64,000 bases of DNA from Methyloligella sp. (lineage in GTDB: Bacteria > Pseudomonadota > Alphaproteobacteria > Rhizobiales > HXMU1428-3), in contig BQJJ01000004.1 in the NCBI GenBank assembly GCA_021604645.1, forward strand, positions 1 to 64,000, in the 5' to 3' direction. Made by a program: the position numbers and the translations under genes. Positions 49,563-58,253 of the stretch are shown here, piece by piece. Numbering within the stretch: the first letter of the stretch is position 1; each line of letters begins with the position of its first letter. A model generated the notes under the pieces. It saw only the letters and a list, made by a program, of their open reading frames with translations, did no database searches and was not told the DNA's origin.

Positions 49563-50234
49563 TTACGCTGATTTTTCCCTAGATGATAAGAGGTATGTGC
49601 AAACGGCAAGGGCTAAAATAGCACCAATTAATTGAGCGATTATAAAACCGAAAACATGGTCTGGATTGATGCCGGCGAACGTATTTGAAAACCCTCTTGC
49701 GATGGTTACTGCGGGGTTTGCAAAAGATGTTGAAGCGGTGAACCAATAGGCTGCCGTGATATAGAGACCAACTGCCATAGGCACCGCATGGGCAGCGCTT
49801 TTTAGTGTGGCTAGAATGGTGAAAACCAGGCCGAAGGTCGCGACGATTTCTGCGATCCATTGGGCATTACCGGTTCGGGCTTTTTCCGAGAATTGGAAAA
49901 CATCAATGTCGAACATGAGGTGTGCGATCCAAACGCCGAGGATGCCGCCTATGATTTGAACGATGACATAGATAGCACTATTGCTTGCTGAAATTTCTTT
50001 TTTAAGCGCGAACACGAGGGTGACGGCCGGGTTAAAGTGAGCTCCCGAAATGGGGCCAAGCATTGTGATTAAAACAACTAAAATGGCACCGGTTGGGATT
50101 GTGTTCCCTAAGAGGGCAATGGCGATATTCCCCCCAGCTAAATTCTCAGCCATAATGCCTGAGCCAACAACAGTTGCTAGCAGGAAGGCTGTTCCTATTA
50201 ATTCTGCTGTGTATTTTTGTAGATTTGAATACAT
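49563..50234 (-). CDS. aqpS: Aquaglyceroporin AqpS-like, arsenite efflux channel
   Basis: The 223-residue MIP-family channel has six helices and two NPA loops (AHFNPAVT and SFANPAVT). It lies 25 bases after an arsR-type gene in the same operon; in Sinorhizobium meliloti AqpS replaces ArsB/Acr3 and lets internally formed arsenite flow out. The other AqpS-partner genes arsC and arsH are not in this window, so arsenate reduction must be provided elsewhere or the channel acts on another small solute (for example methylarsenite). The role is inferred from the pairing with ArsR. Confidence 0.85.
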   Translation of the reverse strand: MYSNLQKYTAELIGTAFLLATVVGSGIMAENLAGGNIAIALLGNTIPTGAILVVLITMLGPISGAHFNPAVTLVFALKKEISASNSAIYVIVQIIGGILGVWIAHLMFDIDVFQFSEKARTGNAQWIAEIVATFGLVFTILATLKSAAHAVPMAVGLYITAAYWFTASTSFANPAVTIARGFSNTFAGINPDHVFGFIIAQLIGAILALAVCTYLLSSREKSA

Positions 50235-50259
50235 AATTGATAGAGCCTTACTCTTTAGC

Positions 50260-50589
50260 TTACGGACATTTCAGTTGCTCTAGGAGAGGGCTGCAAATTT
50301 CAGGGTTACCGCCGCAGCAATCTTCCATCAGAAAGCCGATGAGCTCACGGATGCCAGAAAAGTTTGCATAATACCGAATGGAGCGTCCCTCACGTTTATT
50401 GGTCACTAAATTTGTTCGAGCTAGGTTGTTTAGGTTGGCCGACATGGTATTTTGTTTGATACCAAGTTGTTCCCCAATTTCCCCAGCAGACATGCCTTGT
50501 TCGCCAGCTTTAATTAAAAGCTTTAAAACATCTAGTCTGGTTTCCTGGGCTAAAGCTGCGAATGATGATAGTGCATCTAATTTATCCAT
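50260..50589 (-). CDS. arsR: ArsR-family arsenic repressor
   Basis: The 109-residue winged-helix protein has the HTH GEIGEQLGIKQNTMSANLNNL and the wing NLVTNKREGRSIRYYAN. Metal-binding Cys are grouped at the C-terminus (EDCCGGNPEIC, KCP), which fits AqpS-linked ArsR proteins rather than the N-terminal CxCxxC type. It is the first gene of the arsR-aqpS operon. The start codon lies inside a perfect dyad, and a promoter in good position would begin the message at or near the ATG, so the mRNA may be leaderless. Confidence 0.9.
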   Translation of the reverse strand: MDKLDALSSFAALAQETRLDVLKLLIKAGEQGMSAGEIGEQLGIKQNTMSANLNNLARTNLVTNKREGRSIRYYANFSGIRELIGFLMEDCCGGNPEICSPLLEQLKCP

Positions 50590-50625
50590 ATATCATGAAT
50601 TATTGATATATTGGATTTGAGTCAA
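50588..50625 (-). promoter_or_regulatory. arsR promoter and ArsR operator
   Basis: ATATATCA (50588-50595) and TGATATAT (50604-50611) form a perfect 8-bp dyad with an 8-base spacer, as in ArsR-type operators with ATCA-N8-TGAT cores. Reading leftward, -35 TTGACT (50620-50625) and -10 TAATTC (50597-50602) are 17 bases apart. The operator covers the -10 element and the start codon. Confidence 0.6.
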
Positions 50626-50796
50626 GTTTTTTCAGAAGGGAACTCTTAATTTTTTTGGATGTGTTTAATTTTCATAGAGTCGACATGTTTGAGACATAAC
50701 GGTAATAAGGGCTGTGCTCACATTCAAAGTAACAGGTGGGCAGCTTGTTTTTTACAGTTGTTTCAAATCTTTGTTTATTGCTGAAAGGCTTTTGTC

Positions 50797-51309
50797 ATGC
50801 GCAAACTTCATGTTCATATTTTTTATGTTTTTTCGATTTTGTTGGCTGGTTTGATCAGCGTTGAGAACGCCGTTGCAGCAACTTATGAGCCGGGGCATCA
50901 AGCTCTTCAATTATGGAATGAAACGGCGATGAATAATGCACCGCAATGGATGAATATCTGGCTGTCTGTTATGGTTGGCAGTTTTGCACTCGGAATTTTG
51001 TTTGTTTGGCACCACGTTGCAGCAAGATGGCTTGTTGGTGGATTTATTCTGATGGTGCTTTTTGTATTTTTTGTAGCGCCAATTTTGGAGTTAACGCCTT
51101 TCTCTGGATTATTTGCGTTATTACACATCATATTTTGGACACCTGGCCTTATCATTCTTTTAAAAGAACGGCCCTTTTTAAAGGGATTTAGTTTTTATGG
51201 GGTATGGGGCGGTTTAATTATATTGGTGATTTTAATCTCTTTTGTATTTGATTTTCCTAATGCTGCGATTTACCTGGATCATGTTTTGGGTATGGGCTTA
51301 ATTGCTTAG
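50797..51309 (+). CDS. Membrane protein of unknown function
   Basis: The 170-residue protein has a probable signal sequence or first helix (IFYVFSILLAGLISVENAVAA), then four hydrophobic segments, including WLSVMVGSFALGILFVWHHV and LVGGFILMVLFVFFVAPIL. It has no recognised domain. It ends 12 bases inside the end of the convergent alpha/beta hydrolase gene. No ribosome-binding site stands out, but GAAAGG lies upstream. Function unknown. Confidence 0.75.
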   Translation: MRKLHVHIFYVFSILLAGLISVENAVAATYEPGHQALQLWNETAMNNAPQWMNIWLSVMVGSFALGILFVWHHVAARWLVGGFILMVLFVFFVAPILELTPFSGLFALLHIIFWTPGLIILLKERPFLKGFSFYGVWGGLIILVILISFVFDFPNAAIYLDHVLGMGLIA

Positions 51310-52134
51310 TGCGCTGCCATTTTTCTCTAACATGGACTGAATGAATTTTTGTACAACGCTGTTGACTTCTTTTGGGTATTCCCAAAGAGGAAAGCCACCG
51401 GCTTGTTCTATTGATTTTTGTTGTGCGTTTGGAAGCAGATCGTATAACTCTTTCGAAATTCCAATGAATTCAGGAACATCATGCTCACCATTTATGATTA
51501 ATATCGGGTATGTTAATTTAGCTATTTGGGGCTCTATTGATGCAATGCCTACAGTGCTTTTTTGCTCTGGAAGCCAAGGCTGGCCTTTAAATTCCTCGAT
51601 GAGTTTCAGTTGGTCTGCTGCCCTACATTCAATTGGGTTCTCTTGCATGATTGAGAACCATGGTCCATCTTGCCACCATATTTCTTTTGCGGCTGTCAGC
51701 CCTTTTGTTGCTATGGCTTTAGAAATTTTATCAAGAAGCTTAGAGACGAGTGGGAAGTTGCGACCAGGGAAAACAGGACCTTCGAGTATCAGTGATGAAA
51801 GTAGTTTTGGTTTTTGACAAGCAAGAAGGAGCCCAGCTCCAGCGCCTATATGGGTGCCCCAGAATATAGAATTGACGATGTTATGGTGTGCGATGACTTG
51901 ATGAATTGCATGTGCATATTCGCTCAGGCCATAGGGCCCTTTTATCTTTGAAGAACCTCCATGGCCTGGCAAGTCAATGAGGAGAAGGTTGAGATTGTCA
52001 TTAAATTCAGTGATTTGTTCGTTGAATAGATTTTTATTCTGGGTGAGACCGTGAACCATGATCAACCATTGTGATGTGGAGCGCTTCGCTTTGATGATTT
52101 CATGGTGGGGTAGATTATCCGGAGGATGTGACAT
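51298..52134 (-). CDS. Alpha/beta-hydrolase fold protein lacking the usual triad
   Basis: The fold is clear: WLIMVHGLTQNKNLFNEQI, then LLLIDLPGHGGSS, and the later strand-acid region YPILIINGEHDVPEF. The nucleophile elbow reads FWGTHIGAGAG, so the residue normally Ser is His; the expected catalytic His region reads QAGGFPLWEYP, where a typical GHFP has become GGFP. Only the Asp seems conserved. It may bind a ligand or act through another mechanism. It is divergent from an HxlR regulator gene, with two matching operator-like dyads between. The tail overlaps the convergent gene by 12 bases. Confidence 0.82.
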   Translation of the reverse strand: MSHPPDNLPHHEIIKAKRSTSQWLIMVHGLTQNKNLFNEQITEFNDNLNLLLIDLPGHGGSSKIKGPYGLSEYAHAIHQVIAHHNIVNSIFWGTHIGAGAGLLLACQKPKLLSSLILEGPVFPGRNFPLVSKLLDKISKAIATKGLTAAKEIWWQDGPWFSIMQENPIECRAADQLKLIEEFKGQPWLPEQKSTVGIASIEPQIAKLTYPILIINGEHDVPEFIGISKELYDLLPNAQQKSIEQAGGFPLWEYPKEVNSVVQKFIQSMLEKNGSALSN

Positions 52135-52164
52135 GGTTTTTACTCAATCTTATAAAATTTCTTT

Positions 52165-52182
52165 GCTACGTTTTTAGTAGCA
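52165..52182. promoter_or_regulatory. HxlR-type operator, left copy
   Basis: GCTACGTTTTTAGTAGC plus the following CA; the 17-mer is itself a dyad, GCTAC/GTAGC. It lies close to the hydrolase start. The exact reverse complement is at 52205-52222. Confidence 0.7.
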
Positions 52183-52204
52183 TTTTACATGGCTGCGAAA
52201 AATA

Positions 52205-52222
52205 TGCTACTAAAAACGTAGC
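52205..52222. promoter_or_regulatory. HxlR-type operator, right copy
   Basis: TGCTACTAAAAACGTAGC is the exact reverse complement of the left copy, 22 bases away. It lies just upstream of the HxlR gene start, so the pair probably controls both divergent genes. Confidence 0.7.
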
Positions 52223-52233
52223 GAGGTATTGAT

Positions 52234-52563
52234 ATGTCGAATTTTCCGATGCCGGGCACGCCTGTGCGTGGGTCTAAAACTGGTGTGCCGATTATGGCGC
52301 TTTTGGATTTGTTCGGGAGGCCGTGGTCTCTTGGGGTGTTGTGGCAACTGTGCGAGCAGGGAGTTGCTACGTTTCGTGAATTGCAAGCGCGGTGTGAGGG
52401 CATTTCTCCAACGGTACTTAATTCCCGATTAAAGGAATTAAAACAAGCTGGTTTGATCGAAACGACTGAAAATGGCTATTGCGCCACAAAGAGCGGGCGT
52501 GAGGTGTTTGATATGATTAAGCCGCTTAAGGCCTGGTCAGTTAAGTGGGCGAAGAGTTTGTAA
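52234..52563 (+). CDS. HxlR-family transcriptional regulator
   Basis: The 109-residue winged-helix protein matches HxlR/MarR-like factors: LDLFGRPWSLGVLWQLCEQG, then TFRELQARCEGISPTVLNSRL and the wing ELKQAGLIETTENGYC. The divergent alpha/beta-hydrolase gene and the duplicated operator suggest local control of both genes. HxlR factors often respond to reactive aldehydes, quinones or redox state, with a Cys near the N-terminus; here Cys is in WQLCEQG and RCEG. The effector is unknown. GAGG precedes the ATG. Confidence 0.88.
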   Translation: MSNFPMPGTPVRGSKTGVPIMALLDLFGRPWSLGVLWQLCEQGVATFRELQARCEGISPTVLNSRLKELKQAGLIETTENGYCATKSGREVFDMIKPLKAWSVKWAKSL

Positions 52564-52611
52564 GTTGAGGTGACTTTCTTCGCTTTTTCCTCAGAGTTTG
52601 AACTTTTCGAC

Positions 52612-54519
52612 TTAAGCCAAATCCTGGCCGACTTTGAATTCTTTGCCGAGTGCTGTCATGACACATTTGACGATGTGAGGGGCGTTGAGTTCGGCGAGGT
52701 CATATTGCACTTTTGGTGCGTTATGATCGATGAAGATATCCGGCAAAGTGAGTTGGCGAAATTTTAGGCCGTTGTCGAGTAAGCCGTTGTTACTGAGATA
52801 GTGAGCCACGTGTGAGCCAAAGCCGCCGACGGCGCCTTCTTCGATGGTGATTAGAATTTCATGATTTTTAGTCAGATCTGCGATCATGGCTTCGTCCAAT
52901 GGTTTGGCAAAGCGGGCATCTGCGATTGTTGTGCTCAGACCAAATGAGCTGAGAATTTCAGCAGCTTTGCGGCTTTCTTCTAAGCGTGTGCCGAAGCTGA
53001 GCAGAGCAACAGAGCTGCCTTCTTCGATGATGCGGCCTTTGCCGATTTCCAAGATTTTTCCTGTGTCTGGCATTTCAACGCCGACGCCTTCACCGCGTGG
53101 ATATCTAAAGCTTGAGGGGCCATCATTAATGGATGCAGCTGTTGCGACCATGTGTATGAGCTCAGCTTCATCAGCGGCTGCCATAACTGTGAAGCCAGGC
53201 AGGTTCGCAAGGTAGGCAACGTCAAAGCTGCCTGCGTGAGTTGGGCCATCTGCCCCAACAAGTCCAGCGCGGTCGATCGCAAAGCGCACGGGTAATTTTT
53301 GAATGGCAACGTCATGAACAATTTGATCATAAGCGCGCTGTAGAAATGTTGAATAAATGGCTGCGAAAGGTTTGTAGCCTTGTGTTGCTAAGCCTGCTGC
53401 GAATGTGACCGCATGTTGCTCAGCGATGCCGACATCAAAGGTGCGTTTTGGAAAGGTTTTGGCAAATGTATCAAGCCCGGTGCCTGATGGCATGGCTGCT
53501 GTGACAGCAACGATCTTGTCGTCTTTTTCAGCTTCTTTAGTAAGCCCGTGGGCGAATGTGCCTGTATAGCTTGGGGCGTTCGCTTTGGCTTTTTCTTTTT
53601 CGCCGGTGATGATGTTAAACCGCCCAACACCGTGGTATTTATCGGCTGAGTTTTCAGCCGGGTGGTAGCCTTTGCCTTTTTGCGTGACAACATGAAGAAG
53701 GATTGGGCCTTTTTCTGTCTCTTTAACATTTTGCATTATCGGCAAAAGGTGATCAAGATTGTGTCCGTCAATCGGGCCAACATAATAAAAACCGAGTTCT
53801 TCAAACAAGCTACCGCCTGCCCAGAAGCCTCTGGCATATTCTTCCGTTTTGCGGGCTTTATCTTGCATGAATTTTGGTAAGTGAGCTGTTAACTGTTTGG
53901 CCGTTTCACGTAATGAGAGATAAGTTTTGCCTGAAACCAGCCGGGCTAAATAAGCGCTCATTGCGCCAACAGGCGGCGCGATAGACATGTCATTATCGTT
54001 TAAAATGACGATGAGACGTGAGTGCATTGCGCCGGCGTTATTCATGGCTTCGTAGGCCATGCCTGCGCTCATTGCGCCATCACCAATCACGGCGATGACA
54101 TTATGATCTTTTTCATCCAGATCGCGCGCTACGGCCATACCAAGGCCAGCTGAGATTGACGTTGATGAGTGGGCGGCGCCAAAGGGGTCGTATTCGCTTT
54201 CATCACGTTTGGTGAAACCGGAGAGCCCGTTTGGTTGGCGCAGGGTTCTAATTCTGTCTCTTCTGCCGGTTAGGATTTTATGCGGATAGGCTTGGTGGCC
54301 AACATCCCAGATGATTTTGTCTGTTGGGGTATTAAAGGTTTTGTGAAGGGCAACCGTCAACTCGACAACGCCAAGACCCGCGCCCAAGTGCCCGCCGGTG
54401 ATTGAAACGGCTTCAATCATTTCTTCGCGAACTTCTTCAGCTAAAATTTTGAGGTCACTCTCATTGAGTGATTTCATATCATGCGGGGTTTTGATTTGAT
54501 CGAGCAATGAGGGTTTCAC
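52612..54519 (-). CDS. dxs: 1-deoxy-D-xylulose-5-phosphate synthase
   Basis: Dxs makes DXP from pyruvate and glyceraldehyde 3-phosphate with thiamine diphosphate, the first step of the MEP isoprenoid pathway. The protein (635 residues) shows [20 protein letters not shown], the TPP/Mg motif [16 protein letters not shown], and the transketolase-like [19 protein letters not shown]. It may start at the GTG at 54519. xseB is just upstream on the same strand, a typical alphaproteobacterial order. The tlyA-like gene that often follows is not present. Confidence 0.97.
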   Translation of the reverse strand: MKPSLLDQIKTPHDMKSLNESDLKILAEEVREEMIEAVSITGGHLGAGLGVVELTVALHKTFNTPTDKIIWDVGHQAYPHKILTGRRDRIRTLRQPNGLSGFTKRDESEYDPFGAAHSSTSISAGLGMAVARDLDEKDHNVIAVIGDGAMSAGMAYEAMNNAGAMHSRLIVILNDNDMSIAPPVGAMSAYLARLVSGKTYLSLRETAKQLTAHLPKFMQDKARKTEEYARGFWAGGSLFEELGFYYVGPIDGHNLDHLLPIMQNVKETEKGPILLHVVTQKGKGYHPAENSADKYHGVGRFNIITGEKEKAKANAPSYTGTFAHGLTKEAEKDDKIVAVTAAMPSGTGLDTFAKTFPKRTFDVGIAEQHAVTFAAGLATQGYKPFAAIYSTFLQRAYDQIVHDVAIQKLPVRFAIDRAGLVGADGPTHAGSFDVAYLANLPGFTVMAAADEAELIHMVATAASINDGPSSFRYPRGEGVGVEMPDTGKILEIGKGRIIEEGSSVALLSFGTRLEESRKAAEILSSFGLSTTIADARFAKPLDEAMIADLTKNHEILITIEEGAVGGFGSHVAHYLSNNGLLDNGLKFRQLTLPDIFIDHNAPKVQYDLAELNAPHIVKCVMTALGKEFKVGQDLA

Positions 54520-54599
54520 ACTATAATCCAGCAGTTAATTAATCCAACAGTTTAATTTCTTTAACCTAGATAAGGCTTTAGGGGATTACCCTAATATCG

Positions 54600-54854
54600 T
54601 CACTCTATCTCGAGTGGTGAAGTTTGGCTAGGGTTTCCCTCTGGTGAGAGGGTTAGTTTTTCAACTTTGGCTTCTGCTTTGGCTAAAAGTTTATCGCTAT
54701 GGGCCCTTAAAGCTTCGCCGCGCTCGTAAATTTGGATGGATTCAGCAAGTGGTACATCGCCATGTTCCAGGCGGCCAACAATTTGTTCAAGCTCAGCTAG
54801 AGCTGTTTCGAAGCTCATTTCAGCGATATCTGCGTTATTTTCTGTTTTCGACAT
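54600..54854 (-). CDS. xseB: Exodeoxyribonuclease VII small subunit
   Basis: The 84-residue helical protein matches XseB: MSFETALAELEQIVGRLE, then PLAESIQIYERGEALRAHSDK and a lysine-rich tail. It combines with XseA to degrade single-stranded DNA to oligonucleotides. It is 80 bases upstream of dxs in the same direction, as in many alphaproteobacteria, so the two are probably co-transcribed. Confidence 0.95.
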   Translation of the reverse strand: MSKTENNADIAEMSFETALAELEQIVGRLEHGDVPLAESIQIYERGEALRAHSDKLLAKAEAKVEKLTLSPEGNPSQTSPLEIE

Positions 54855-54875
54855 AGTTTATTCTTTTTTCTTTAC

Positions 54876-55011
54876 GCTTCAGTTGCCCACAAGCAACCGC
54901 GTTATTGTTTGCGCTTTAGATTTTTTTCTTTGCTTCAGATGCCCACAAAGCATCCGCAATAAAGCAACCACGTTTTTGGTTTACGCTTTAGATTGCCCAT
55001 AGGCAACTGCG
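54876..55011 (+). repeat. Three family B repeat hairpins in a row
   Basis: Copies lie at 54876-54900 (GTTGC/GCAAC), 54932-54957 (GATGC/GCATC) and 54985-55011 (ATTGC/GCAAC-like). GCGCTTTAGATT at about 54911 is a fragment. The two kinds of stem side by side show a compensatory change. They fill the gap between the HDAC-like gene and xseB. Confidence 0.85.
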
Positions 55012-55036
55012 TTATGTGTTGTTTTTACATATGGCT

Positions 55037-55969
55037 TTATTTTGCGGCATTCATGAGATGTTGCATATGAACACCAACTGATTTCGCCAAGCCTTCAAGG
55101 TGATACCCGCCTTCTAGGATGGAAACAACCCGTCCTTCGCATTGTTTATCAGCTATATCCATCAATTCAGCGGATATCCAGCTAAAATCTTTTTCATTCA
55201 AGTGAATGTTAGCCAAGGGATCGCTTGTGTGTGCATCAAAGCCGGCTGAGATTAACAAAATATCTGGTGAAAAATTCTTTATACTTGGAAGAATGCGCTC
55301 TTTCATGGCTTCAGCGAATTTTTCTCCGCCATCTCCAGAAGAAAGAGGGGCGTTAAAAATATTCCCAACACCGGTTTCATTTTTGGCGCCAGTGCCAGGG
55401 AAAAGCGGCATTTCATGAGTTGAGCCATAGAATAAATCTTTGTCCGACCAGAAAATGTCTTGTGTGCCATTGCCGTGATGGACGTCAAAATCAATGGCAG
55501 CTACACGCTCTGCACCATGAACTTTGCGCGCTTGTTCAGCTGCAATGGCGATATTATTAAAGATACAAAAACCGCAGGCTCTTGTTGTCTCAGCGTGGTG
55601 GCCTGGTGGCCTGGTGGCGACAAATGCATTTTTATGCTTGCCGGTCATGACTTGATCAACGGCGTAAGTTGCTGCACCGATTGAGTTTAATAGAGCGTCC
55701 CATGTATATTTATTCATTGATGTATCTGGATCAATATAGGCATGGCCTTCTGTTGGGCGACTGTTTTCAATGAGGTCAATATAGTTTTGGGGATGCACGC
55801 GCGCGATTTGTTCGATACTACCGCTCTCGGCTTGTTCTCTTGTCAGGTCATTAAAAAGTTCATGACTTAAGAGTTTTTCGATGGCGCGCAAGCGATCTGG
55901 TCTCTCTGGGTGACCTAGGCCATTTTCATGCTTGAGGCATGAGGGATGTGTTAAATATAGCGTTGACAT
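55037..55969 (-). CDS. Histone-deacetylase-like amidohydrolase
   Basis: The 310-residue protein belongs to the zinc-dependent HDAC/AcuC/polyamine-deacetylase family. It shows the N-terminal HPERPDRLRAIEKLL, then RPPGHHAETTRACGFC, the Zn/charge-relay segment IDFDVHHGNGTQDIF with Asp and His ligands, and SAGFDAHTSDPLA with the second Asp. Substrate may be acetylpolyamines, acetylated lysines or acetoin-related compounds. It precedes xseB and dxs in the same direction, separated by repeat hairpins. Confidence 0.92.
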   Translation of the reverse strand: MSTLYLTHPSCLKHENGLGHPERPDRLRAIEKLLSHELFNDLTREQAESGSIEQIARVHPQNYIDLIENSRPTEGHAYIDPDTSMNKYTWDALLNSIGAATYAVDQVMTGKHKNAFVATRPPGHHAETTRACGFCIFNNIAIAAEQARKVHGAERVAAIDFDVHHGNGTQDIFWSDKDLFYGSTHEMPLFPGTGAKNETGVGNIFNAPLSSGDGGEKFAEAMKERILPSIKNFSPDILLISAGFDAHTSDPLANIHLNEKDFSWISAELMDIADKQCEGRVVSILEGGYHLEGLAKSVGVHMQHLMNAAK

Positions 55970-56083
55970 AGTTCATCTTGCCTTGAAAGCCTTACGGAGG
56001 CTAGTGTTTTTTAGTGTTGTAATCGATGAATTTATGTTCAGTTGATGGGTTTTTAGACAAAAAATCAATTATTTTTTGTCTAT

Positions 56084-56953
56084 TTATTCTTCTTCTTTCT
56101 GTGCTTTTAAACTTTCGGGCGGCGTGTCATCAGTGGGGACGAAGAAATCTGGGATTAAATCTTTTGTTGGGTCCACTCTATATTGATCAAAATTATCGCA
56201 ACCATGCTGGGCTAATAAAGTATCATCTATGAAAAATTGACCGGTTATCTTTGCGGAGGGCTGGGATAAGATGATGTGTGCTGCATCAGCCATGATTTCT
56301 GGTTTGCGGCACTGCTTCATGGCATCCATTCCAAAATTGTTGGCAATAGCGGCTGTAGCGATGGTGGTGCGTGGCCAAAGGGCGTTCACTGCGATGTTTT
56401 GTTTTTTAACTTCGCCGGCCAGGCCTAAAACAACCAAACTCATTCCATATTTAGCCATGCTATACCCCACATGAGGGGCGAACCATTTTTCACTCATATC
56501 TAGGGGCGGTGAGAGCATAAGGATGTGTGGATTTTCCGCTTTTTGTAAAAAGGGAAGTGCGTGTTTTGAGACCATAAAGGTGCCGCGGGCATTGACTTGG
56601 TGCATCAAGTCAAAGCGTTTCATATCTAAACTTTCTGTAGGCTGTAAGAAAATGGCACTGGCGTTATTAATAACAATGTCAATTCCACCGAAGTGATCAG
56701 CGCTTTTGGCTAAGGCATCTTTGACCATCTCTTCGTGCCGGATGTCCATTTCAACAGCGAGTGCTTTGCCACCTGCATTTTCAATTTCTGCAGCTGCTGA
56801 GTGAATAGTGCCGGGTAATTGGGGGTGTGGCTTGGTTGTTTTGGCAGCAATGGTGACATTTGCCCCGTCTTCAGCTGCCCGTTTTGCTATGGCAAGACCG
56901 ATACCCCTTGAGCCACCTGTGATGAAGAGTGACTTACCTTTTAGTGATGACAT
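56084..56953 (-). CDS. Short-chain dehydrogenase/reductase (HSDL2-like)
   Basis: The 289-residue SDR has the Rossmann motif TGGSRGIGLAIAKRA, NNASAIF and the active-site YSMAK in HVGYSMAKYGMS. The length and tail extension fit the hydroxysteroid-dehydrogenase-like-2 type that occurs in fatty-acid gene sets. The Ser of the triad is likely in MLSPP or nearby. It lies between the HDAC-like gene and an enoyl-CoA hydratase gene on the same strand, with element A copy 4 before its start. Confidence 0.9.
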   Translation of the reverse strand: MSSLKGKSLFITGGSRGIGLAIAKRAAEDGANVTIAAKTTKPHPQLPGTIHSAAAEIENAGGKALAVEMDIRHEEMVKDALAKSADHFGGIDIVINNASAIFLQPTESLDMKRFDLMHQVNARGTFMVSKHALPFLQKAENPHILMLSPPLDMSEKWFAPHVGYSMAKYGMSLVVLGLAGEVKKQNIAVNALWPRTTIATAAIANNFGMDAMKQCRKPEIMADAAHIILSQPSAKITGQFFIDDTLLAQHGCDNFDQYRVDPTKDLIPDFFVPTDDTPPESLKAQKEEE

Positions 56954-56977
56954 TTTTGATGCTCCTTTTTTTGGGCT

Positions 56978-57001
56978 CCTTCAGTTGCCCACTAGCAACC
57001 G
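56978..57001 (+). repeat. Repeat family B copy
   Basis: CTTCAGTTGCCCACTAGCAA with CCG has stem GTTGC/GCAAC with loop CCACTA, next to element A copy 4. Confidence 0.8.
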
Positions 57002-57009
57002 TCGAATTT

Positions 57010-57127
57010 TTCTCTCACGGCCATTTTAAGCGCTTATGGCGCTTAGGCCTCCGAGGGGCGGCACTAGGTGCCGGATGCCTCGCGGCGTCATGTCCCTCAG
57101 TCCTAAATGGACTGAACTCCTTCTTTG
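57010..57127 (+). repeat. Element A, copy 4
   Basis: Linkers TCTCTCACGGCCATT, CCTCCGAGGGGCGGC, CATGTCC and TTCTTTG are present. Stem 1 is TAAGCGC/GCGCTTA, stem 2 GGCAC/GTGCC, stem 3 ATGCC/GGCGT (with a T-G pair), stem 4 TCAGTCC/GGACTGA. It is in the + orientation although the genes on both sides are leftward. Confidence 0.85.
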
Positions 57128-57209
57128 TAAAGGTAGTTTTTTATTTTAGTTTTATCGAGATACTTGCTGTGCTTTAGATGCTCTCCAAATATATTTAATA
57201 TCAAAGATC

Positions 57210-57959
57210 TTATTTTGTTTTGTTCAAAAAGCTAGAAAAAGCGGCTTTGGCTTCTTTGCTTTGTAATTGTTTTGTAAAAATCTCAACCTCTTTTTCCATC
57301 ACAGTCAAGATATATTCTTGCTCTGTTTTCAGAAGTTGTTTAGTGGCCAGGAGTGAGCTTTCTGGTTTCTTTGATAGTTTTTTTGCAATGTTCAGACTGT
57401 GAGAGATTAGCTCATCGGATGGAATAATTTTATTTACAAATCCAGCGCGGCAGGCGTCTTTAGCGGAATATTTTTCTCCCAGAGCCAGCATTTCATAGGC
57501 TCTTGCGTGCCCCATGGTTTTTGGCATCAGATAAGACGATGCCGCTTCTGGTGTTAACCCAAGATCTGCGAACGGTGTAGCGAAGATGGCTTCTGGGGTG
57601 GCGTAGACCAAATCTGCGTGGAAAGCCATTGTGGTGCCTATGCCTATGGCGGGGCCATCAATGGCTAGAATTAGTGGCATGTCTAGTGTGCCGAGTGTTG
57701 TTAGAAAATCGATTATACCAGGGCTGAAGTTGCCTTTTTCTGCATAGGTGTAAAAATCGGAGATATCGTTGCCAGCAGTAAAGCACCCAGGTACGCCACT
57801 GATAAGGTTGACTTTTATTCCATCTGCTTTGTGGCTCTTTTTAAGAGCTGTTGCGACGGATTGATACATCTCATCTGTGAACGCATTCATTTTATCTGCT
57901 CGGCAGATTTGAATGTGCTGAATGGTTTCATTTACTGAGATTGAAATATTGTCTGACAT
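57210..57959 (-). CDS. Enoyl-CoA hydratase/isomerase family protein
   Basis: The 249-residue crotonase-fold protein shows the oxyanion loops TAGNDISDFY and AIDGPAIGIGTTMAFHADLVYAT, and the hydratase trimerisation helix. It lacks the two Glu in the usual EhhEHH spacing that I could pin, so it may be a hydratase, an isomerase or a thioesterase. It lies between an acyl-CoA dehydrogenase gene and an SDR gene on the same strand, which points to acyl-CoA metabolism. Element A copy 5 lies just upstream of its start. Confidence 0.88.
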   Translation of the reverse strand: MSDNISISVNETIQHIQICRADKMNAFTDEMYQSVATALKKSHKADGIKVNLISGVPGCFTAGNDISDFYTYAEKGNFSPGIIDFLTTLGTLDMPLILAIDGPAIGIGTTMAFHADLVYATPEAIFATPFADLGLTPEAASSYLMPKTMGHARAYEMLALGEKYSAKDACRAGFVNKIIPSDELISHSLNIAKKLSKKPESSLLATKQLLKTEQEYILTVMEKEVEIFTKQLQSKEAKAAFSSFLNKTK

Positions 57960-57967
57960 TCTTAAAC

Positions 57968-58082
57968 TCCCGGGCTATTCCACTGCAAAGCAGTGGGCCC
58001 TCCGTTGGGCGGTGCTAAGCACCAGGCTTCACTGGCGTTACGCCATGTCCCATTGCCCAAAAAGGGCAATGCTACTTCTTCG
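57968..58082 (+). repeat. Element A, copy 5
   Basis: Linkers CGGGCTATTCC, CCCTCCGTTGGGCGG, CGCCATGTCC and CTTCTTCG are present. Stem 1 is CCACTGC/GCAGTGG, stem 2 GGTGCT/AGCACC, stem 3 TGGCG/CGCCA, stem 4 CATTGCCC/GGGCAATG. It starts nine bases upstream of the leftward enoyl-CoA hydratase start. Confidence 0.88.
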
Positions 58083-58149
58083 TGATTTTAGACTATCGGC
58101 TCTTTTCAGTTTTTTCTATTGCTATTTGAGATGACCTCTCTTTAGTACT

Positions 58150-58212
58150 CCTTCGGTTACCCACCGGCAACCGCACTTTTTGTTTGCGCTTCAGATTGCC
58201 AACCTGCAACCG
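58150..58212 (+). repeat. Two family B repeat hairpins
   Basis: 58150-58176 reads CCTTCGGTTACCCACCGGCA with ACCGCAC, and 58188-58212 reads GCTTCAGATTGCCAACCTGC with AACCG. Both hold the CTTC flank, the CC loop and the CCG right flank. Confidence 0.75.
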
Positions 58213-58253
58213 TCGCTGTATTTTTGCTTTTGACGTATAGACTATTCGTTTTT

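Noticed and set aside
54911-54925. Extra family B copy
   Set aside because: Only GCGCTTTAGATT of the left flank is present, without a second arm; counted as a fragment.
57170-57186. Extra family B copy before the enoyl-CoA hydratase end
   Set aside because: GTGCTTTAGATGC has the left arm, but no matching right arm follows.
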